DNA from: Mycetocola sp.
Lineage (GTDB): Bacteria > Actinomycetota > Actinomycetes > Actinomycetales > Microbacteriaceae
Assembly: GCF_025464835.1 (NCBI RefSeq)
Contig: NZ_JAODMP010000008.1
Coordinates: 27,433-91,432, forward strand
Length of the DNA stretch: 64,000 bases
Reading direction: 5' to 3'
The position numbers and the translations under genes were made by a program. Numbering within the stretch: the first letter of the stretch is position 1; every line of letters starts with the position of its first letter. Below the pieces are notes generated by a model. The model saw only the letters and a list, made by a program, of their open reading frames with translations, made no database searches and was not told the DNA's origin. Of the stretch, positions 27,460-37,410 are shown one piece after another.

Positions 27460-28851
27460 TCAGGCGGGGAGAGCCGGTTCCTCCGCGAGCGACGGGTTAC
27501 GGATGCCGGCGAAGGAGACGATACCGCCGAGGATCAACGCGATCGCCGTCGCGATCATCGCCCGGTGGAACCCGGTCAGGTCGAGCGTCGTGCCGAGGAT
27601 CAGACCGGCGCAGGCAACAGCGACGAGACCGGCGACACGAGCAACGGCGTTGTTGATCGCCGACCCGATTCCTGCCTGGCTGGAGTCGATGGCGCCCAGA
27701 ATCGCGCTCGTGAGCGGCGCGACGGTGATCGACAGTCCGATGCCGAAGAGCACCAGGCCGGGCAGCAGCTCGAGCCAATAGTTGATATCCCGGCTCACAG
27801 CGAGCATGAGAAGGAAGCCGAGACCGCCGACGATCGGACCGATCGTCATGAACAGTCTGGGCCCCAGCTTGCCGGCGAGCGCGCCGATCCGGCTCGACAA
27901 CAGGAGCATGACGATGGTCGGCGGCAGGGTGGCGAGCCCCGCAAGAGTGGCCGGCCAGCCTGCCACCTGCTGCAGGTAAATCGCAATGACGAAGAAACCG
28001 AAGCCGAGAGCGCCGTAGATGAACACGGTTGCGACGTTGCCTGCCGAGAAGTTCCGCGAGTTGAACAGGGAGAGCGGCATCATCGGGTCCCGGGCGCGGC
28101 CCTCCCACCACAGGAACAACCCGAAAGCGACGACCCCGACGACGAGGGGAATCCAGACGACCGGGCTCCCCCAGCCGAAGCGTGCCTGTTCGATGAGTGC
28201 GAACACCGGCCCGCCGAGCCCGATCGCGCCGAGCACCGCGCCGACGACATCGACCCTGGGGCGGTTCGTGAGCGCAGGCTGCTTCTCCATCTTGAGCAGC
28301 AGCCAGAGGGTGACGGCGATCGGCAGCACGTTGATTCCGAACACGAGCCGCCAGGACACGGTGTCGACGAGGAACCCACCGAGCAGTGGGCCGATGATCA
28401 TGGCTGTGCCGGTCCACGCCGTCCAGGTGCCGATGGCTTTCGCCTGCGCCTGCCCGGAGAAGGTGGAGATGATGATGGCGAGCGAACTCGGCACGAGCAG
28501 CGCCGCCGTCGCACCTTGCAGGGCACGCACCACGATGAGGAACACCGCACTGGGGGCGATCGCGCAGAGGAGCGAGGTCACCCCGAATCCGACCAGGCCG
28601 ACAGCGAGAATGCGAACGCGGCCGAAGGCATCCGACAGCGAACCGGCGAGCAGGATGAACGCGCCGAGGGTGAGCAGGTACGCGTCGACCAGCCACTGCT
28701 GAACTGGCAGGCCGCCGCCGAATTCACGGGTGATGGCGGGCAGCGCCACATTGATGATCGTCCCATCGAGGAACGCGACGAACGAAGCGAGGATCGCGAC
28801 GAGCAGTACGATGCGCTGCGTGGCCGTTTCGGTGCGAGGGACGGATGCCAT
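27460..28851 (-). CDS. DHA2-type (EmrB/QacA) MFS transporter
   Basis: LDGTIINVALPAITREFGGGLPVQQWLVDAYLLTLGAFILLAGSLSDAFGRVRI. Confidence 0.9.
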   Translation of the reverse strand: MASVPRTETATQRIVLLVAILASFVAFLDGTIINVALPAITREFGGGLPVQQWLVDAYLLTLGAFILLAGSLSDAFGRVRILAVGLVGFGVTSLLCAIAPSAVFLIVVRALQGATAALLVPSSLAIIISTFSGQAQAKAIGTWTAWTGTAMIIGPLLGGFLVDTVSWRLVFGINVLPIAVTLWLLLKMEKQPALTNRPRVDVVGAVLGAIGLGGPVFALIEQARFGWGSPVVWIPLVVGVVAFGLFLWWEGRARDPMMPLSLFNSRNFSAGNVATVFIYGALGFGFFVIAIYLQQVAGWPATLAGLATLPPTIVMLLLSSRIGALAGKLGPRLFMTIGPIVGGLGFLLMLAVSRDINYWLELLPGLVLFGIGLSITVAPLTSAILGAIDSSQAGIGSAINNAVARVAGLVAVACAGLILGTTLDLTGFHRAMIATAIALILGGIVSFAGIRNPSLAEEPALPA

Positions 28852-28985
28852 GACAACCAGTATGCGCGTGGTGCCACGTGCTCGCAGCCCTCTTCAAACC
28901 GGGCGAATGGACTCTGTGAAGCGTTTTGGTGGACAAGACCCACGCTTTCCACAAGGATGTGGTCAACTCAAGCGAGGAGTGTCAC

Positions 28986-29690
28986 ATGAAGAGGCTTCCA
29001 CCCTCCCGCATCCGCCGGGCGCGCACTGCGCTGGGTCTCGACGACCCACGGCTTCTGGGCCTGCTCGGTTTGTTCTGGCTGGCCACAGCGGTACACATCC
29101 TCTTGCACCTCACCCGGCGTGTGGTCGACGTGCCGCGGAACCGCCTCTTCGACCTCGCGACCGAGGGCGGTTACGGCGAGCACTTCTTCCAGACGCTGAC
29201 CGGATGGTGCGCCCTTCTCCTTGTGCTCATCGCCGTTCGCACCCGGGAGTGGGTCTGGCTCGCCTGGGCGGGCTTCGTCCTGTATCTCTTCGCCGACGAC
29301 TACCTCACACTGCACGAACGCATGGGCGTGTGGATCGCGGAACACGCTCCTGCCGGCCTGGTGTCAGACCATATCGGCGAAGCGCTCTGGTTGCTAGGCG
29401 TTGGCCTGGTCATGCTCGTCGCTGTAGCGATCGCCTACCGGTTCTCGTCGGCCGATGTCCGACGAACCATGCTGATCGTTGCGGCACTGTTCGCCTTGTT
29501 GGCACTCTTCGGCGTCGGGGTGGACATCATCCATAGCCTGCTCGACGAGTTGCCCTTCTCCGACGCGCTGTTCATCGCGCTCGAGGACGGCGGCGAGATC
29601 GCCGTGATGAGCTTGATCGTGGTCTACCTGGTGTCCCTCGCCTTCCCGGAGCGCGCCTTTCTGCCAGCGGAGACCGCGCAGCCTAAATGA
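28986..29690 (+). CDS. Polytopic membrane protein with conserved-looking D/H/E residues
   Basis: 234 aa, several TM helices; FADDYLTLHERMG, DHIGEALWLLG, GVDIIHSLLDELP, ALEDGGEIAVM; RBS GAGGAG upstream. Confidence 0.75.
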   Translation: MKRLPPSRIRRARTALGLDDPRLLGLLGLFWLATAVHILLHLTRRVVDVPRNRLFDLATEGGYGEHFFQTLTGWCALLLVLIAVRTREWVWLAWAGFVLYLFADDYLTLHERMGVWIAEHAPAGLVSDHIGEALWLLGVGLVMLVAVAIAYRFSSADVRRTMLIVAALFALLALFGVGVDIIHSLLDELPFSDALFIALEDGGEIAVMSLIVVYLVSLAFPERAFLPAETAQPK

Positions 29691-32600
29691 CGTCGTCACT
29701 CCACGGGTCGGGGTTGCCGAAGCGGTGAACGGTGATCGACACCGCCTGCTCGTGCAGGAACGGCAGCAGTTCGATCCGCCCTGACTGCGTCACGGCGCCG
29801 GAGTAGATCGCGAGGTCCGGGTTGCCATTGGCCGCGCTCGCCAGTGCCCGGTGGAGTTCGATCCGGGACTCGTTCCCACCGACCAGACGCACCCGCGGCA
29901 CATCCCCCGCTGCCGTGCGGGCGACCCACTCTTCGTCGGATTCCACGAGAACCGCAACGTTCATGTCTCCGAGGACACCACGGACGGCCGTCGGCAGGCT
30001 GGATGCCACGCTCAGCGAGAACGACGACCGCGCACGCACAGCGGCGAGCGCGATGCGCAGCACTTCACCCAGGTCGGCGTCAGCCGTCGCCCGGATGGCT
30101 ACCGGCACCGGACGGTAGCGGAAAAGGTTCCGCTCGACCGGGATGCCTGATGCGTCCTTCGTCTCGCCGTACTCGTTGCCCCACGCGATGGCATCCGATA
30201 GTGCCGACCTGCGCAGCACATCGAATTCTTCGTACTCGAGGGACGGTTGGGCTGCTTCGATGAGGGCGGTGACCCTGCGGTCCAGCCCACGCAGGTGCAG
30301 GGTCTTGCTGCTCGATCCGGTGTCGGGAATCCATGACCCCAGCGTGAGGAGGTAATTCGGCCCGCCGGCTTTGGCGCCAGCGCCGACGGATGAACGCTTC
30401 CAGCCGCCGAATGGCTGGCGTTGCACGACGGCTCCGGTGATGCCGCGGTTGACGTACAAATTGCCGGCTTCGACGGTGCCGAGCCATTCGGAGAGTTCCT
30501 CCGGGTCCTGCGTGTGCAGCCCCGCGGTGAGCCCGTAATCGATGGCGTTGGTGAACCGGATCGCCTCGGTCAGGGAGGAGGCGTGCATCACGCCGAGGAC
30601 GGGGCCGAAGAATTCGGTCAGGTGGAAGTACGATCCGGGGGCGACTCCTGACCGGATGCCAGGTGACCAGAGCCGGCCGGTGTCGTCCAGTTTCCTGGGC
30701 TGGACCAGCCACTTCTCGCCAACGGCGAGTTCGGTGAGGGCGTGCAGCAGTTTGCCTTCGGCCGGTTCGATGATCGGCCCCATCTGGCTGGTCGCGTCCT
30801 CCGGGTAGCCCACCCGGAGCGACGTTGCGGCGTCCACGAGCTGGCGGTGGAACCGCTCGCTCTTCGCGACCGATCCGACGAGGATGACGAGGCTGGCGGC
30901 CGAGCACTTCTGCCCGGCATGCCCGAAGGCGCTTCTTACGACGTCGGCGACGGCGAGGTCGAGGTCGGCGCTCGGGGTGACGATGATCGCGTTCTTGCCG
31001 CTGGTCTCCGCGAGGAGCGGCAGATCAGGGCGCCAGGACCTGAACAGGTCTGCCGTCTCCCACGCACCGGTGAGGATCACCCGGTCGACGGCGGGATGTG
31101 AGACGAGTTGCTTGCCGAGTTCCCGCTCGTCGAGCGAAACGAGGGTGAGCAGTTCCTGCGGGATACCGGCCTCCCAGAGCGCCTCGGCCAGGACCGCTGC
31201 AGACCGGCGGGCCTGGTGGGCGGGCTTGAGGATGACACCGGAGCCGGCCGCGAGGGCGGCGAGCACTCCTCCGGCAGGGATGGCGACGGGGAAGTTCCAC
31301 GGCGGGGTGACCACGGTCAATTGCGACGGCACGAACCGGGCACCGCGCACCGCGTCGAGTTCGCGGGCCTTGGCGGCGTAGTAGTGGGCGAAGTCGATCG
31401 CCTCGCTCACCTCAGGATCGGCCTCGGCGATGGTCTTCCCTGTTTCGGATGCCATCACCTCGATCAGGCGGTCACGGTTGGCCGCGAGCGCCAGCCCGGC
31501 CCGATCGAGGACTGCGGCACGGTCGGCTGCCGGAAGCACGCCCCACGCAGCGCCGCGGTCACGCACCCCTTCGACGATGTAGTCGAGGGTTGCGGCATCC
31601 GACACCGTGCACTCGGCGACGGTGCGGTTGCCGAGCTCGCTGCCAGGAACCCGCGCGAGGATGCGACCGGCCCAGGCGCGGTTGGCGGGGAGCGACGGGT
31701 CGGTGTCCCGGCTGTTGACGAAGCCGGGGGCGCCGAGGTCGGTGGCCGGGATCGTGTTGAGGGTGGTGGTGTCGAAGACGCGAACCGTGTCGAACGGCGA
31801 TTCCTGCTTCGAGCCGCGGGACAGCCCGAGGACCTGCTGTGTCATGCCGAGATCCTCCGACTCGGCCTTGGTGAAGCTGTCCGGGGAGGTCGGGGGCATG
31901 AGTTCGCGCGCCGGCGCGAGCGTCCACTCGGTTTCGCGGTTCTGGGTGCGTCGAGGGCTCGGCATCTCGTGCGGGGTCGCCTCGAGCTGGGCGGCGGAAG
32001 CGAGGAAGCGCTGTTCCTCACGCTCGAACAAGATCTCGTTCTCGTTGAGCTCGAAGACGGCAGACATGAAGTTCTCCTGCGACGCGTTCTCTTCCAGCCG
32101 CCGGATCAGGTACGAGATGGCGACGTCGAACTCTTTCGGGTTCACTACCGGTGTGTACAGCAGCAGGTTGCCGACGTCTCGCTTGACGGCGGCCGCCTGA
32201 CCTGTGGCCATCCCGAGCAGCATTTCGAACTCCACGCCGCCTGTCACTCCGCGGTCCTGCGCGAGCAGCCAGGCGAAAGCCAGGTCGAACAGGTTGTGGC
32301 CGGCGACACCGATGCGCACGTTCGCCGTTCGTTCCGGGGTCAGCGACCACATCAACACGCGCTTGTAGTTGGCATCCGTGTCCTGCTTGGAGTCGTATGG
32401 GGCGGTCGGCCAGTCGTGGATGGCGGCGTCGACGCCCTCCATGGCGAGGTTCGCACCCTTCACCAGGCGCACCTTGATCGGCGCCCCACCGGATGCGACC
32501 CGCTCGGCGGCCCAGTCCTGCAGCGTCTGCATTGCGGCCAGCGCGTCGGGAAGGTATGCCTGCAGCACGATTCCGGCCTGAAGGGTCTTCAGCTGCGGCT

Positions 32601-33336
32601 GGTCGAGGATCCGGGTGAAGGCGGCGACGGTGAGGTCGAGGTCGCGGTATTCCTCCATGTCGAGGTTGATGAACTTTTCGGTATCCGCGCCGGCCGCCAG
32701 CTCGTAGAGCGGGGTGAGGCGCTGGACGACGCGGTCGACGGCGTCATCGAACGACCACATCGACAACTGCGAGGCGATCGCCGATACCTTGATCGATACG
32801 TAATCCACGTCGGGCCGAGCGAGCAGTTCGTGGGTGCCTGCCAGACGTTTGGCTGCCTCCCGTTCGCCGAGCACCGCCTCCCCGAGCAGGTTGAGGTTGA
32901 GCCGGGAGCCCTCCTCGCGGAGGTGTTCGATGGCTGGACCGAGTTTGGCTGGGGTGGCGTCGACGACGAGGTGACCGACCATCTCGCGGAGAACGCGCCG
33001 GGCGGCGGGGATGACCACCCATGGGATCACCGGTCCGAGGATGCCGCCGGCCGTGATCGCGGCTCGGAGGTACCAGGGCAGGAATGCGGGGGTGAGCTTC
33101 GCGACCCGCTGCAGGTTGTAGCCCGCGACGAAGAGGTCCTCCGGCCGCATCACACCGTCGACGAAGCCGACGGTGAAGGCCAGGCCGTTCGGGTCCTTGA
33201 GCACCTCAGCGAGGCGTTGGGCGGCTGGGTCGACGGGAGCACCAGCGCTCTCGTCCACCCACTTACGGGCGAGGCTGACGGCATCCGTCGCGAGCTGGAT
33301 GGCGCTCAAATCGGCGCCGGCCGAGGTGTGAGGCAT
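29683..33336 (-). CDS. putA: Bifunctional proline dehydrogenase / L-glutamate gamma-semialdehyde dehydrogenase (PutA-type)
   Basis: PRODH part YVSIKVSAIASQLSMWSFDDAVDRVVQRLTPLY, VRLVKGANLAMEG; P5CDH part VVTPPWNFPVAIPAGGVLAALAAGSGVILKPA, AETSGKNAIIV, FGHAGQKCSAASLVIL. Confidence 0.94.
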   Translation of the reverse strand: MPHTSAGADLSAIQLATDAVSLARKWVDESAGAPVDPAAQRLAEVLKDPNGLAFTVGFVDGVMRPEDLFVAGYNLQRVAKLTPAFLPWYLRAAITAGGILGPVIPWVVIPAARRVLREMVGHLVVDATPAKLGPAIEHLREEGSRLNLNLLGEAVLGEREAAKRLAGTHELLARPDVDYVSIKVSAIASQLSMWSFDDAVDRVVQRLTPLYELAAGADTEKFINLDMEEYRDLDLTVAAFTRILDQPQLKTLQAGIVLQAYLPDALAAMQTLQDWAAERVASGGAPIKVRLVKGANLAMEGVDAAIHDWPTAPYDSKQDTDANYKRVLMWSLTPERTANVRIGVAGHNLFDLAFAWLLAQDRGVTGGVEFEMLLGMATGQAAAVKRDVGNLLLYTPVVNPKEFDVAISYLIRRLEENASQENFMSAVFELNENEILFEREEQRFLASAAQLEATPHEMPSPRRTQNRETEWTLAPARELMPPTSPDSFTKAESEDLGMTQQVLGLSRGSKQESPFDTVRVFDTTTLNTIPATDLGAPGFVNSRDTDPSLPANRAWAGRILARVPGSELGNRTVAECTVSDAATLDYIVEGVRDRGAAWGVLPAADRAAVLDRAGLALAANRDRLIEVMASETGKTIAEADPEVSEAIDFAHYYAAKARELDAVRGARFVPSQLTVVTPPWNFPVAIPAGGVLAALAAGSGVILKPAHQARRSAAVLAEALWEAGIPQELLTLVSLDERELGKQLVSHPAVDRVILTGAWETADLFRSWRPDLPLLAETSGKNAIIVTPSADLDLAVADVVRSAFGHAGQKCSAASLVILVGSVAKSERFHRQLVDAATSLRVGYPEDATSQMGPIIEPAEGKLLHALTELAVGEKWLVQPRKLDDTGRLWSPGIRSGVAPGSYFHLTEFFGPVLGVMHASSLTEAIRFTNAIDYGLTAGLHTQDPEELSEWLGTVEAGNLYVNRGITGAVVQRQPFGGWKRSSVGAGAKAGGPNYLLTLGSWIPDTGSSSKTLHLRGLDRRVTALIEAAQPSLEYEEFDVLRRSALSDAIAWGNEYGETKDASGIPVERNLFRYRPVPVAIRATADADLGEVLRIALAAVRARSSFSLSVASSLPTAVRGVLGDMNVAVLVESDEEWVARTAAGDVPRVRLVGGNESRIELHRALASAANGNPDLAIYSGAVTQSGRIELLPFLHEQAVSITVHRFGNPDPWSDDVI

Positions 33337-33427
33337 GTTCACGAGACTATTCCCTCTCCGGGTGCTGGGCGGTGAGCATGGCGGCGGTTGCGCTAACTCC
33401 CAGTCTCAGTGTGCGCGCCCGCTTCGA

Positions 33428-33473
33428 TTCAGAAAAGCGAATCTTTCTGAAGGATATTGGTCGGCTTTTCTGA
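33428..33473. promoter_or_regulatory. LysR-type operator candidate in putA/lysR divergent promoter
   Basis: TTCAGAAA-N8-TTTCTGAA (33428-33451) and TCAGAAAAGC (33429-33438) / GCTTTTCTGA (33464-33473). Confidence 0.68.
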
Positions 33474-33489
33474 CGAGTACGCTGGCGGC

Positions 33490-34386
33490 ATGCTCGATAT
33501 GAGAAGGCTCCGCCTCTTGCGTGAACTGCAGTTGCGCGGCACGCTCGCCGAGGTGGCCGAAGCGTTGTCGTACAGTCCATCATCGGTGTCGCAGCAGCTT
33601 GCTCAGCTGGAACGCGAGGCGGGCGTCAGACTGCTGGAGAAAAGCGGTCGCCGGGTGCAACTCACCCCGCAGGGCGAACTGCTGGCGACTCGGGCGTCTG
33701 AACTCCTCGACGGGCTCGAACGGGCGGAGGCGGAGCTGGCTACCTCCCTCGACGCGGTCGCCGGCACCGTACGGCTGGCCGTGTTCCAGTCGGCCGCGCA
33801 CGCGGTGATCCCCGAGGCGCTTTCCTTTCTGCGGGTGAAGCACCCGCAGTTGCGGGTCGAGATCGTCGAGCGGGAACCAGAAGCCGGATTGTTCGACCTG
33901 GCCGCGCGAGACTTCGATCTCGTGCTCGCCGAGCAGTACCCAGGGCACACCCGGCCGCACCTGGCCGACCTTGATCGGGAGTTCCTCGCGACGGACGTGC
34001 TGCGACTGGCGTTACCGCCGGCATCCGATGCCGTGTCTCTGATGGATGCGTCGGCTCTGCCTTTCGTGATGGAACCGGAGGGTACCGTCGCGCGGCTCTG
34101 GGCCACGCAGCTGTGCCGGGCGGCCGGGTTCGAGCCTGACGTGCGGTTCGAAACGGCGGACCTCATCGCGCACATCCGGTTGATCGAGTCCGGCAATGCG
34201 GTCGGCATGCTGCCAGACCTGGTCTGGTCAGGCCGGAACCCGGCACTGCGCCTGATCGACCTGCCTGGCACGCCGTCGCGCACAGTGTTCACCTCTGCCC
34301 GGCGGGTGAGCGCGGCGCGGCCGGCCGTCACCGCCGTGCGAGCTGCACTGGCGCGGGCGACCGGGTTCCTCCTGCGCCCGACCTGA
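33490..34386 (+). CDS. LysR-family transcriptional regulator
   Basis: MLDMRRLRLLRELQLRGTLAEVAEALSYSPSSVSQQLAQLEREAGVRLLEKSGRRVQLTPQGE. Confidence 0.93.
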   Translation: MLDMRRLRLLRELQLRGTLAEVAEALSYSPSSVSQQLAQLEREAGVRLLEKSGRRVQLTPQGELLATRASELLDGLERAEAELATSLDAVAGTVRLAVFQSAAHAVIPEALSFLRVKHPQLRVEIVEREPEAGLFDLAARDFDLVLAEQYPGHTRPHLADLDREFLATDVLRLALPPASDAVSLMDASALPFVMEPEGTVARLWATQLCRAAGFEPDVRFETADLIAHIRLIESGNAVGMLPDLVWSGRNPALRLIDLPGTPSRTVFTSARRVSAARPAVTAVRAALARATGFLLRPT

Positions 34387-34420
34387 GCGGAGCAACTCGG
34401 CCCGCTCAGCCGCGGCGGTT

Positions 34421-34516
34421 GCGCATAACTCCGCCAATACCTTCGGGTCCGCCGGAACTCCCGCGAGCACCCACGCTCAGCCGCCTTGTGAGCTCTGAGC
34501 TGGCGGAGTTGTGCGC
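34421..34516. repeat. Family-A inverted-repeat element, copy 3
   Basis: GCGCATAACTCCGCC (34421-34435) ... GGCGGAGTTGTGCGC (34502-34516). Confidence 0.75.
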
Positions 34517-34552
34517 ACCGCGCCGCGTCTGCCGTCATGGAAGAATCGCAGC

Positions 34553-36214
34553 ATGACGACACCCCCGAGCTACGACGCCATCATCGTCGGCGGAGGCCAC
34601 AACGGCCTCGTCGCCGCGGCCTACCTCGGCAAGGCCGGCAAGAAGGTGCTGCTCCTCGAACGACTGGATGCCGTCGGCGGCGCCGCCGTCTCCGCCCAGG
34701 CGTTCGAGGGGGTCGAGGCTTGGCTTTCCCGCTATTCCTACCTGGTCAGCCTGCTGCCCGCTCGGATCATCGAAGATCTCGGGCTCGACATCACGCTCGT
34801 CCGCCGCCGGTACTCCTCGTATACCCCGGACCCGGCCGACCCGACCCGCGGTCTTCTCGTCGACAATGAGGACCCAGCAGCAACCGAGGCGTCCTTCACA
34901 CGAATCGGCGCCCCCGCTGACGAATTCCAACTCTTCGAGCAGTTCTACGAGCACTGCCGCCGGCTCACCGAGGTGTTGTGGCCGACGATGACGGAGCCCT
35001 TGCCGACCCGCTCTGAGGCGAAGCGTATGGTGACGGATGCCGGTGGCGCGAGCGAGTGGGAAGCGATGATCGAGAGCCCCATCGGTGACGTCATCCGCCA
35101 CCTGCACACCGACCTCGTCCGCGGCGTCCTCCTCACCGACGCCCTCATCGGCACCTTCGCCCGTGCGGACGACGAGGACCTTCAGCAGAACATCTGCTTC
35201 CTCTACCACCTGGTCGGCGGCGGCACCGGCGACTGGGACGTCCCGGTAGGCGGGATGGGCGCCGTGTCGAGCGAACTCGCGCGGGCGGCCCGGAACGCCG
35301 GAGCCGAACTGAAAACCAATGCTGAGGTGGGCGCGATCGACCCGGCAGGCACGGTTCGTTACTCGGTGGACGGGATCGACGTCGAGGCATCCGCGACCTG
35401 GATCCTCGCGAATGTCGCTCCCTCCACTCTCGGGAAGCTCGTCGCCGCGGGAACCACGGTGTCCTACGGGAGGGAGCAGCTCGCCGCCGGCGAACCGTCG
35501 GCTGGGGTATTCGAGGCACGGCCGTTCGCCGCCGAACAGAACCCGAACCATCTCCGCGAGGGCGCGCAGGTGAAAGTGAACCTGCTGCTGAAGCGCCTGC
35601 CTCGGCTGCGCGACGAAACCGTGAGCCCCGAGGCAGCGTTCGGCGGGACGTTCCACATCAACGAAACCTGGACGCAACTCGACGACGCATACTTCGCAGC
35701 CGCTGGGGGCGACATCCCCCACCCGCTGCCGTGCGAAATCTACTGCCACTCCCTCGCCGACCCGACCATCCTCGCTCCGGAGTTGCGGGAGGCCGGCGCG
35801 CACACGCTGACCGTGTTCGGGCTGCACGTGCCGTCACGTCTCGTCGATGCCTCGAACAACGACGAGATGCGCTCCCGGCTGCAGGCCGCCGTGCTCGAGT
35901 CACTCAACTCGGTGCTCGCAGAACCGGTCGAGGACATACTGATGACGGATGCCGCCGGGCAGCCGTGTATCGAGACCAAGACGACGCTCGACATCGAACG
36001 GGCGGTCGGAATGCCGGGGGGCAACATCTTCCACGGCGGGCTGGACTGGCCGTTCCTCGAGGACGACGCTCCCACGGGCACGCCTGCCGAGCGCTGGGGG
36101 GTGGCGACGGGGCATCCGCGAATCGTGCTCTGCGGCTCTGGCGCACGGCGCGGTGGGGCGGTGTCCGGGATTGGCGGGCACAACGCGGCAATGGCGGTGC
36201 TCGAGAGCGAGTAG
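34553..36214 (+). CDS. FAD-dependent phytoene-desaturase-like oxidoreductase
   Basis: YDAIIVGGGHNGLVAAAYLGKAGKKVLLLERLDAVGGAAVS dinucleotide-binding motif; PVGGMGAVSSELARAARNAGAELKTNAEV. Confidence 0.87.
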   Translation: MTTPPSYDAIIVGGGHNGLVAAAYLGKAGKKVLLLERLDAVGGAAVSAQAFEGVEAWLSRYSYLVSLLPARIIEDLGLDITLVRRRYSSYTPDPADPTRGLLVDNEDPAATEASFTRIGAPADEFQLFEQFYEHCRRLTEVLWPTMTEPLPTRSEAKRMVTDAGGASEWEAMIESPIGDVIRHLHTDLVRGVLLTDALIGTFARADDEDLQQNICFLYHLVGGGTGDWDVPVGGMGAVSSELARAARNAGAELKTNAEVGAIDPAGTVRYSVDGIDVEASATWILANVAPSTLGKLVAAGTTVSYGREQLAAGEPSAGVFEARPFAAEQNPNHLREGAQVKVNLLLKRLPRLRDETVSPEAAFGGTFHINETWTQLDDAYFAAAGGDIPHPLPCEIYCHSLADPTILAPELREAGAHTLTVFGLHVPSRLVDASNNDEMRSRLQAAVLESLNSVLAEPVEDILMTDAAGQPCIETKTTLDIERAVGMPGGNIFHGGLDWPFLEDDAPTGTPAERWGVATGHPRIVLCGSGARRGGAVSGIGGHNAAMAVLESE

Positions 36215-36224
36215 TCAGCGCCTC

Positions 36225-36283
36225 TTCACCCGTTGCGGACGATTTCACGCGGCGCGCCGGGTGCTCCCGTCCGCACCGCGTGA
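36225..36283. repeat. Family-B nested palindrome, copy 1
   Basis: TTCACCCGTTGCGGACGATTTCACGCGGCGCGCCGGGTGCTCCCGTCCGCACCGCGTGA. Confidence 0.75.
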
Positions 36284-36326
36284 CGAGACGCCCGAGGGCA
36301 GCGGTCGCCAGGGCACCGGGCTCGGG

Positions 36327-37322
36327 TCAGTGCCTGCGGTGGTCCTGGATCGTGATCCGCGGCCCACGCCGCGGTTTGGCAATACCACTGAGCAGGATCA
36401 GCCGCAGCACACGCTGACGCTGCCCGGCCCACGGCGACAGGAGTTCGAGCATGGCGTCGTCGTCCACCGGTGAACCGGTCAGGGCCATGCCGACGGTCGA
36501 GGCGAGGTGGTAGTCGCCGACGCTCACTGCATCCGGGTCCCCGTGTGCCCTGCTGGTCACTTCGGCGGCCGTCCACACGCCGATCCCCGGCAGGCTGCGC
36601 AGCCGAACGGATGCCTCGGCCGCCTCATCGACGACGTCACCGGTTCCGGTGACCGTGCGCTCGAGCGCGACTGCCACTCGTGACGCGCGGACCGCCGACT
36701 CCGAGCGCTGCGGGCCTACGCCCGCGGTGTGCCACTCCCAACTCGGGATGAGTCGCCAGGTGTCCGCTGCGGGTGCGACCATCATGCCGTCGGGCGCCGG
36801 GCCGGGCGCCGGCGAGCCGTGCTTCCTGACCAGCAGCCGCCAGGCCGCCCAGGCTTCGACGACCGTCACCTTCTGCTCGAGGATGGCGGGCAGAAGCATC
36901 TCGAAGACGAGCCGGTTGCGGCCGAGCCTCAGCCCGGGATTGCGGCGGCGCACCTCGGTGAGCAGCGGGCTCGGGGACAGGTCGATGTCGTTCCAGTCGT
37001 CCCGCGCGCCGAGAAGTTCGGGCACCCCGTCGATCGCCCACTCAGCACCCGGTCCCCACGCGGTCGCGTTGACCCCGCCCGAGTCCTGGTCGAGGTGCAG
37101 CGTCGCGGGCCCGGTGGGCGTGCGCATCGTGATCCAGGCGCCCATCGCGGTGCGCCGGAAGCATGGCCCGTCTCCCCCACGAGCCAATGGAATGAGAATC
37201 CTGTGCAGCTGGAGCGGATGCCGCGGAGCGTACCGAGCGCGACACACCGGCGCCCCGGAGCCGACCGATTCGTGTGGCGCGGTGCGGGGTGCGGCGATGC
37301 GGGGTGCGGCGATTGCGTCCAT
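36327..37322 (-). CDS. DNA-3-methyladenine glycosylase family protein (HhH-GPD)
   Basis: LEQKVTVVEAWAAWRLLVRKHG, LRSLPGIGVWTAAEVTSRAHGDPDAVSVGDYHL. Start revised to ATG 37322. Confidence 0.85.
   Translation of the reverse strand: MDAIAAPRIAAPRTAPHESVGSGAPVCRARYAPRHPLQLHRILIPLARGGDGPCFRRTAMGAWITMRTPTGPATLHLDQDSGGVNATAWGPGAEWAIDGVPELLGARDDWNDIDLSPSPLLTEVRRRNPGLRLGRNRLVFEMLLPAILEQKVTVVEAWAAWRLLVRKHGSPAPGPAPDGMMVAPAADTWRLIPSWEWHTAGVGPQRSESAVRASRVAVALERTVTGTGDVVDEAAEASVRLRSLPGIGVWTAAEVTSRAHGDPDAVSVGDYHLASTVGMALTGSPVDDDAMLELLSPWAGQRQRVLRLILLSGIAKPRRGPRITIQDHRRH
37284..37313. repeat. 15-bp tandem repeat in the 5' coding part of the glycosylase gene
   Basis: GCGGGGTGCGGCGAT x2 (protein IAAPR x2). 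Confidence 0.9.
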
Positions 37323-37410
37323 CGAGTTCACCCTACGTCAGCGGAACCGACACTCCCATCTGCGCTCCTCGCGGTGCGACGACAGAAAGGGTCGAGTTTA
37401 TCGACGGATA

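Noticed and set aside
27565-28989. 474-aa plus-strand ORF antisense to the DHA2 transporter
   Set aside because: Extremely charged complement of a hydrophobic membrane protein sequence; typical artefact.
31108-33375. 755-aa plus-strand ORF antisense to putA
   Set aside because: High-GC shadow ORF opposite strongly recognisable PutA motifs; composition is Gly/Arg/Val/Glu-rich with no motif.
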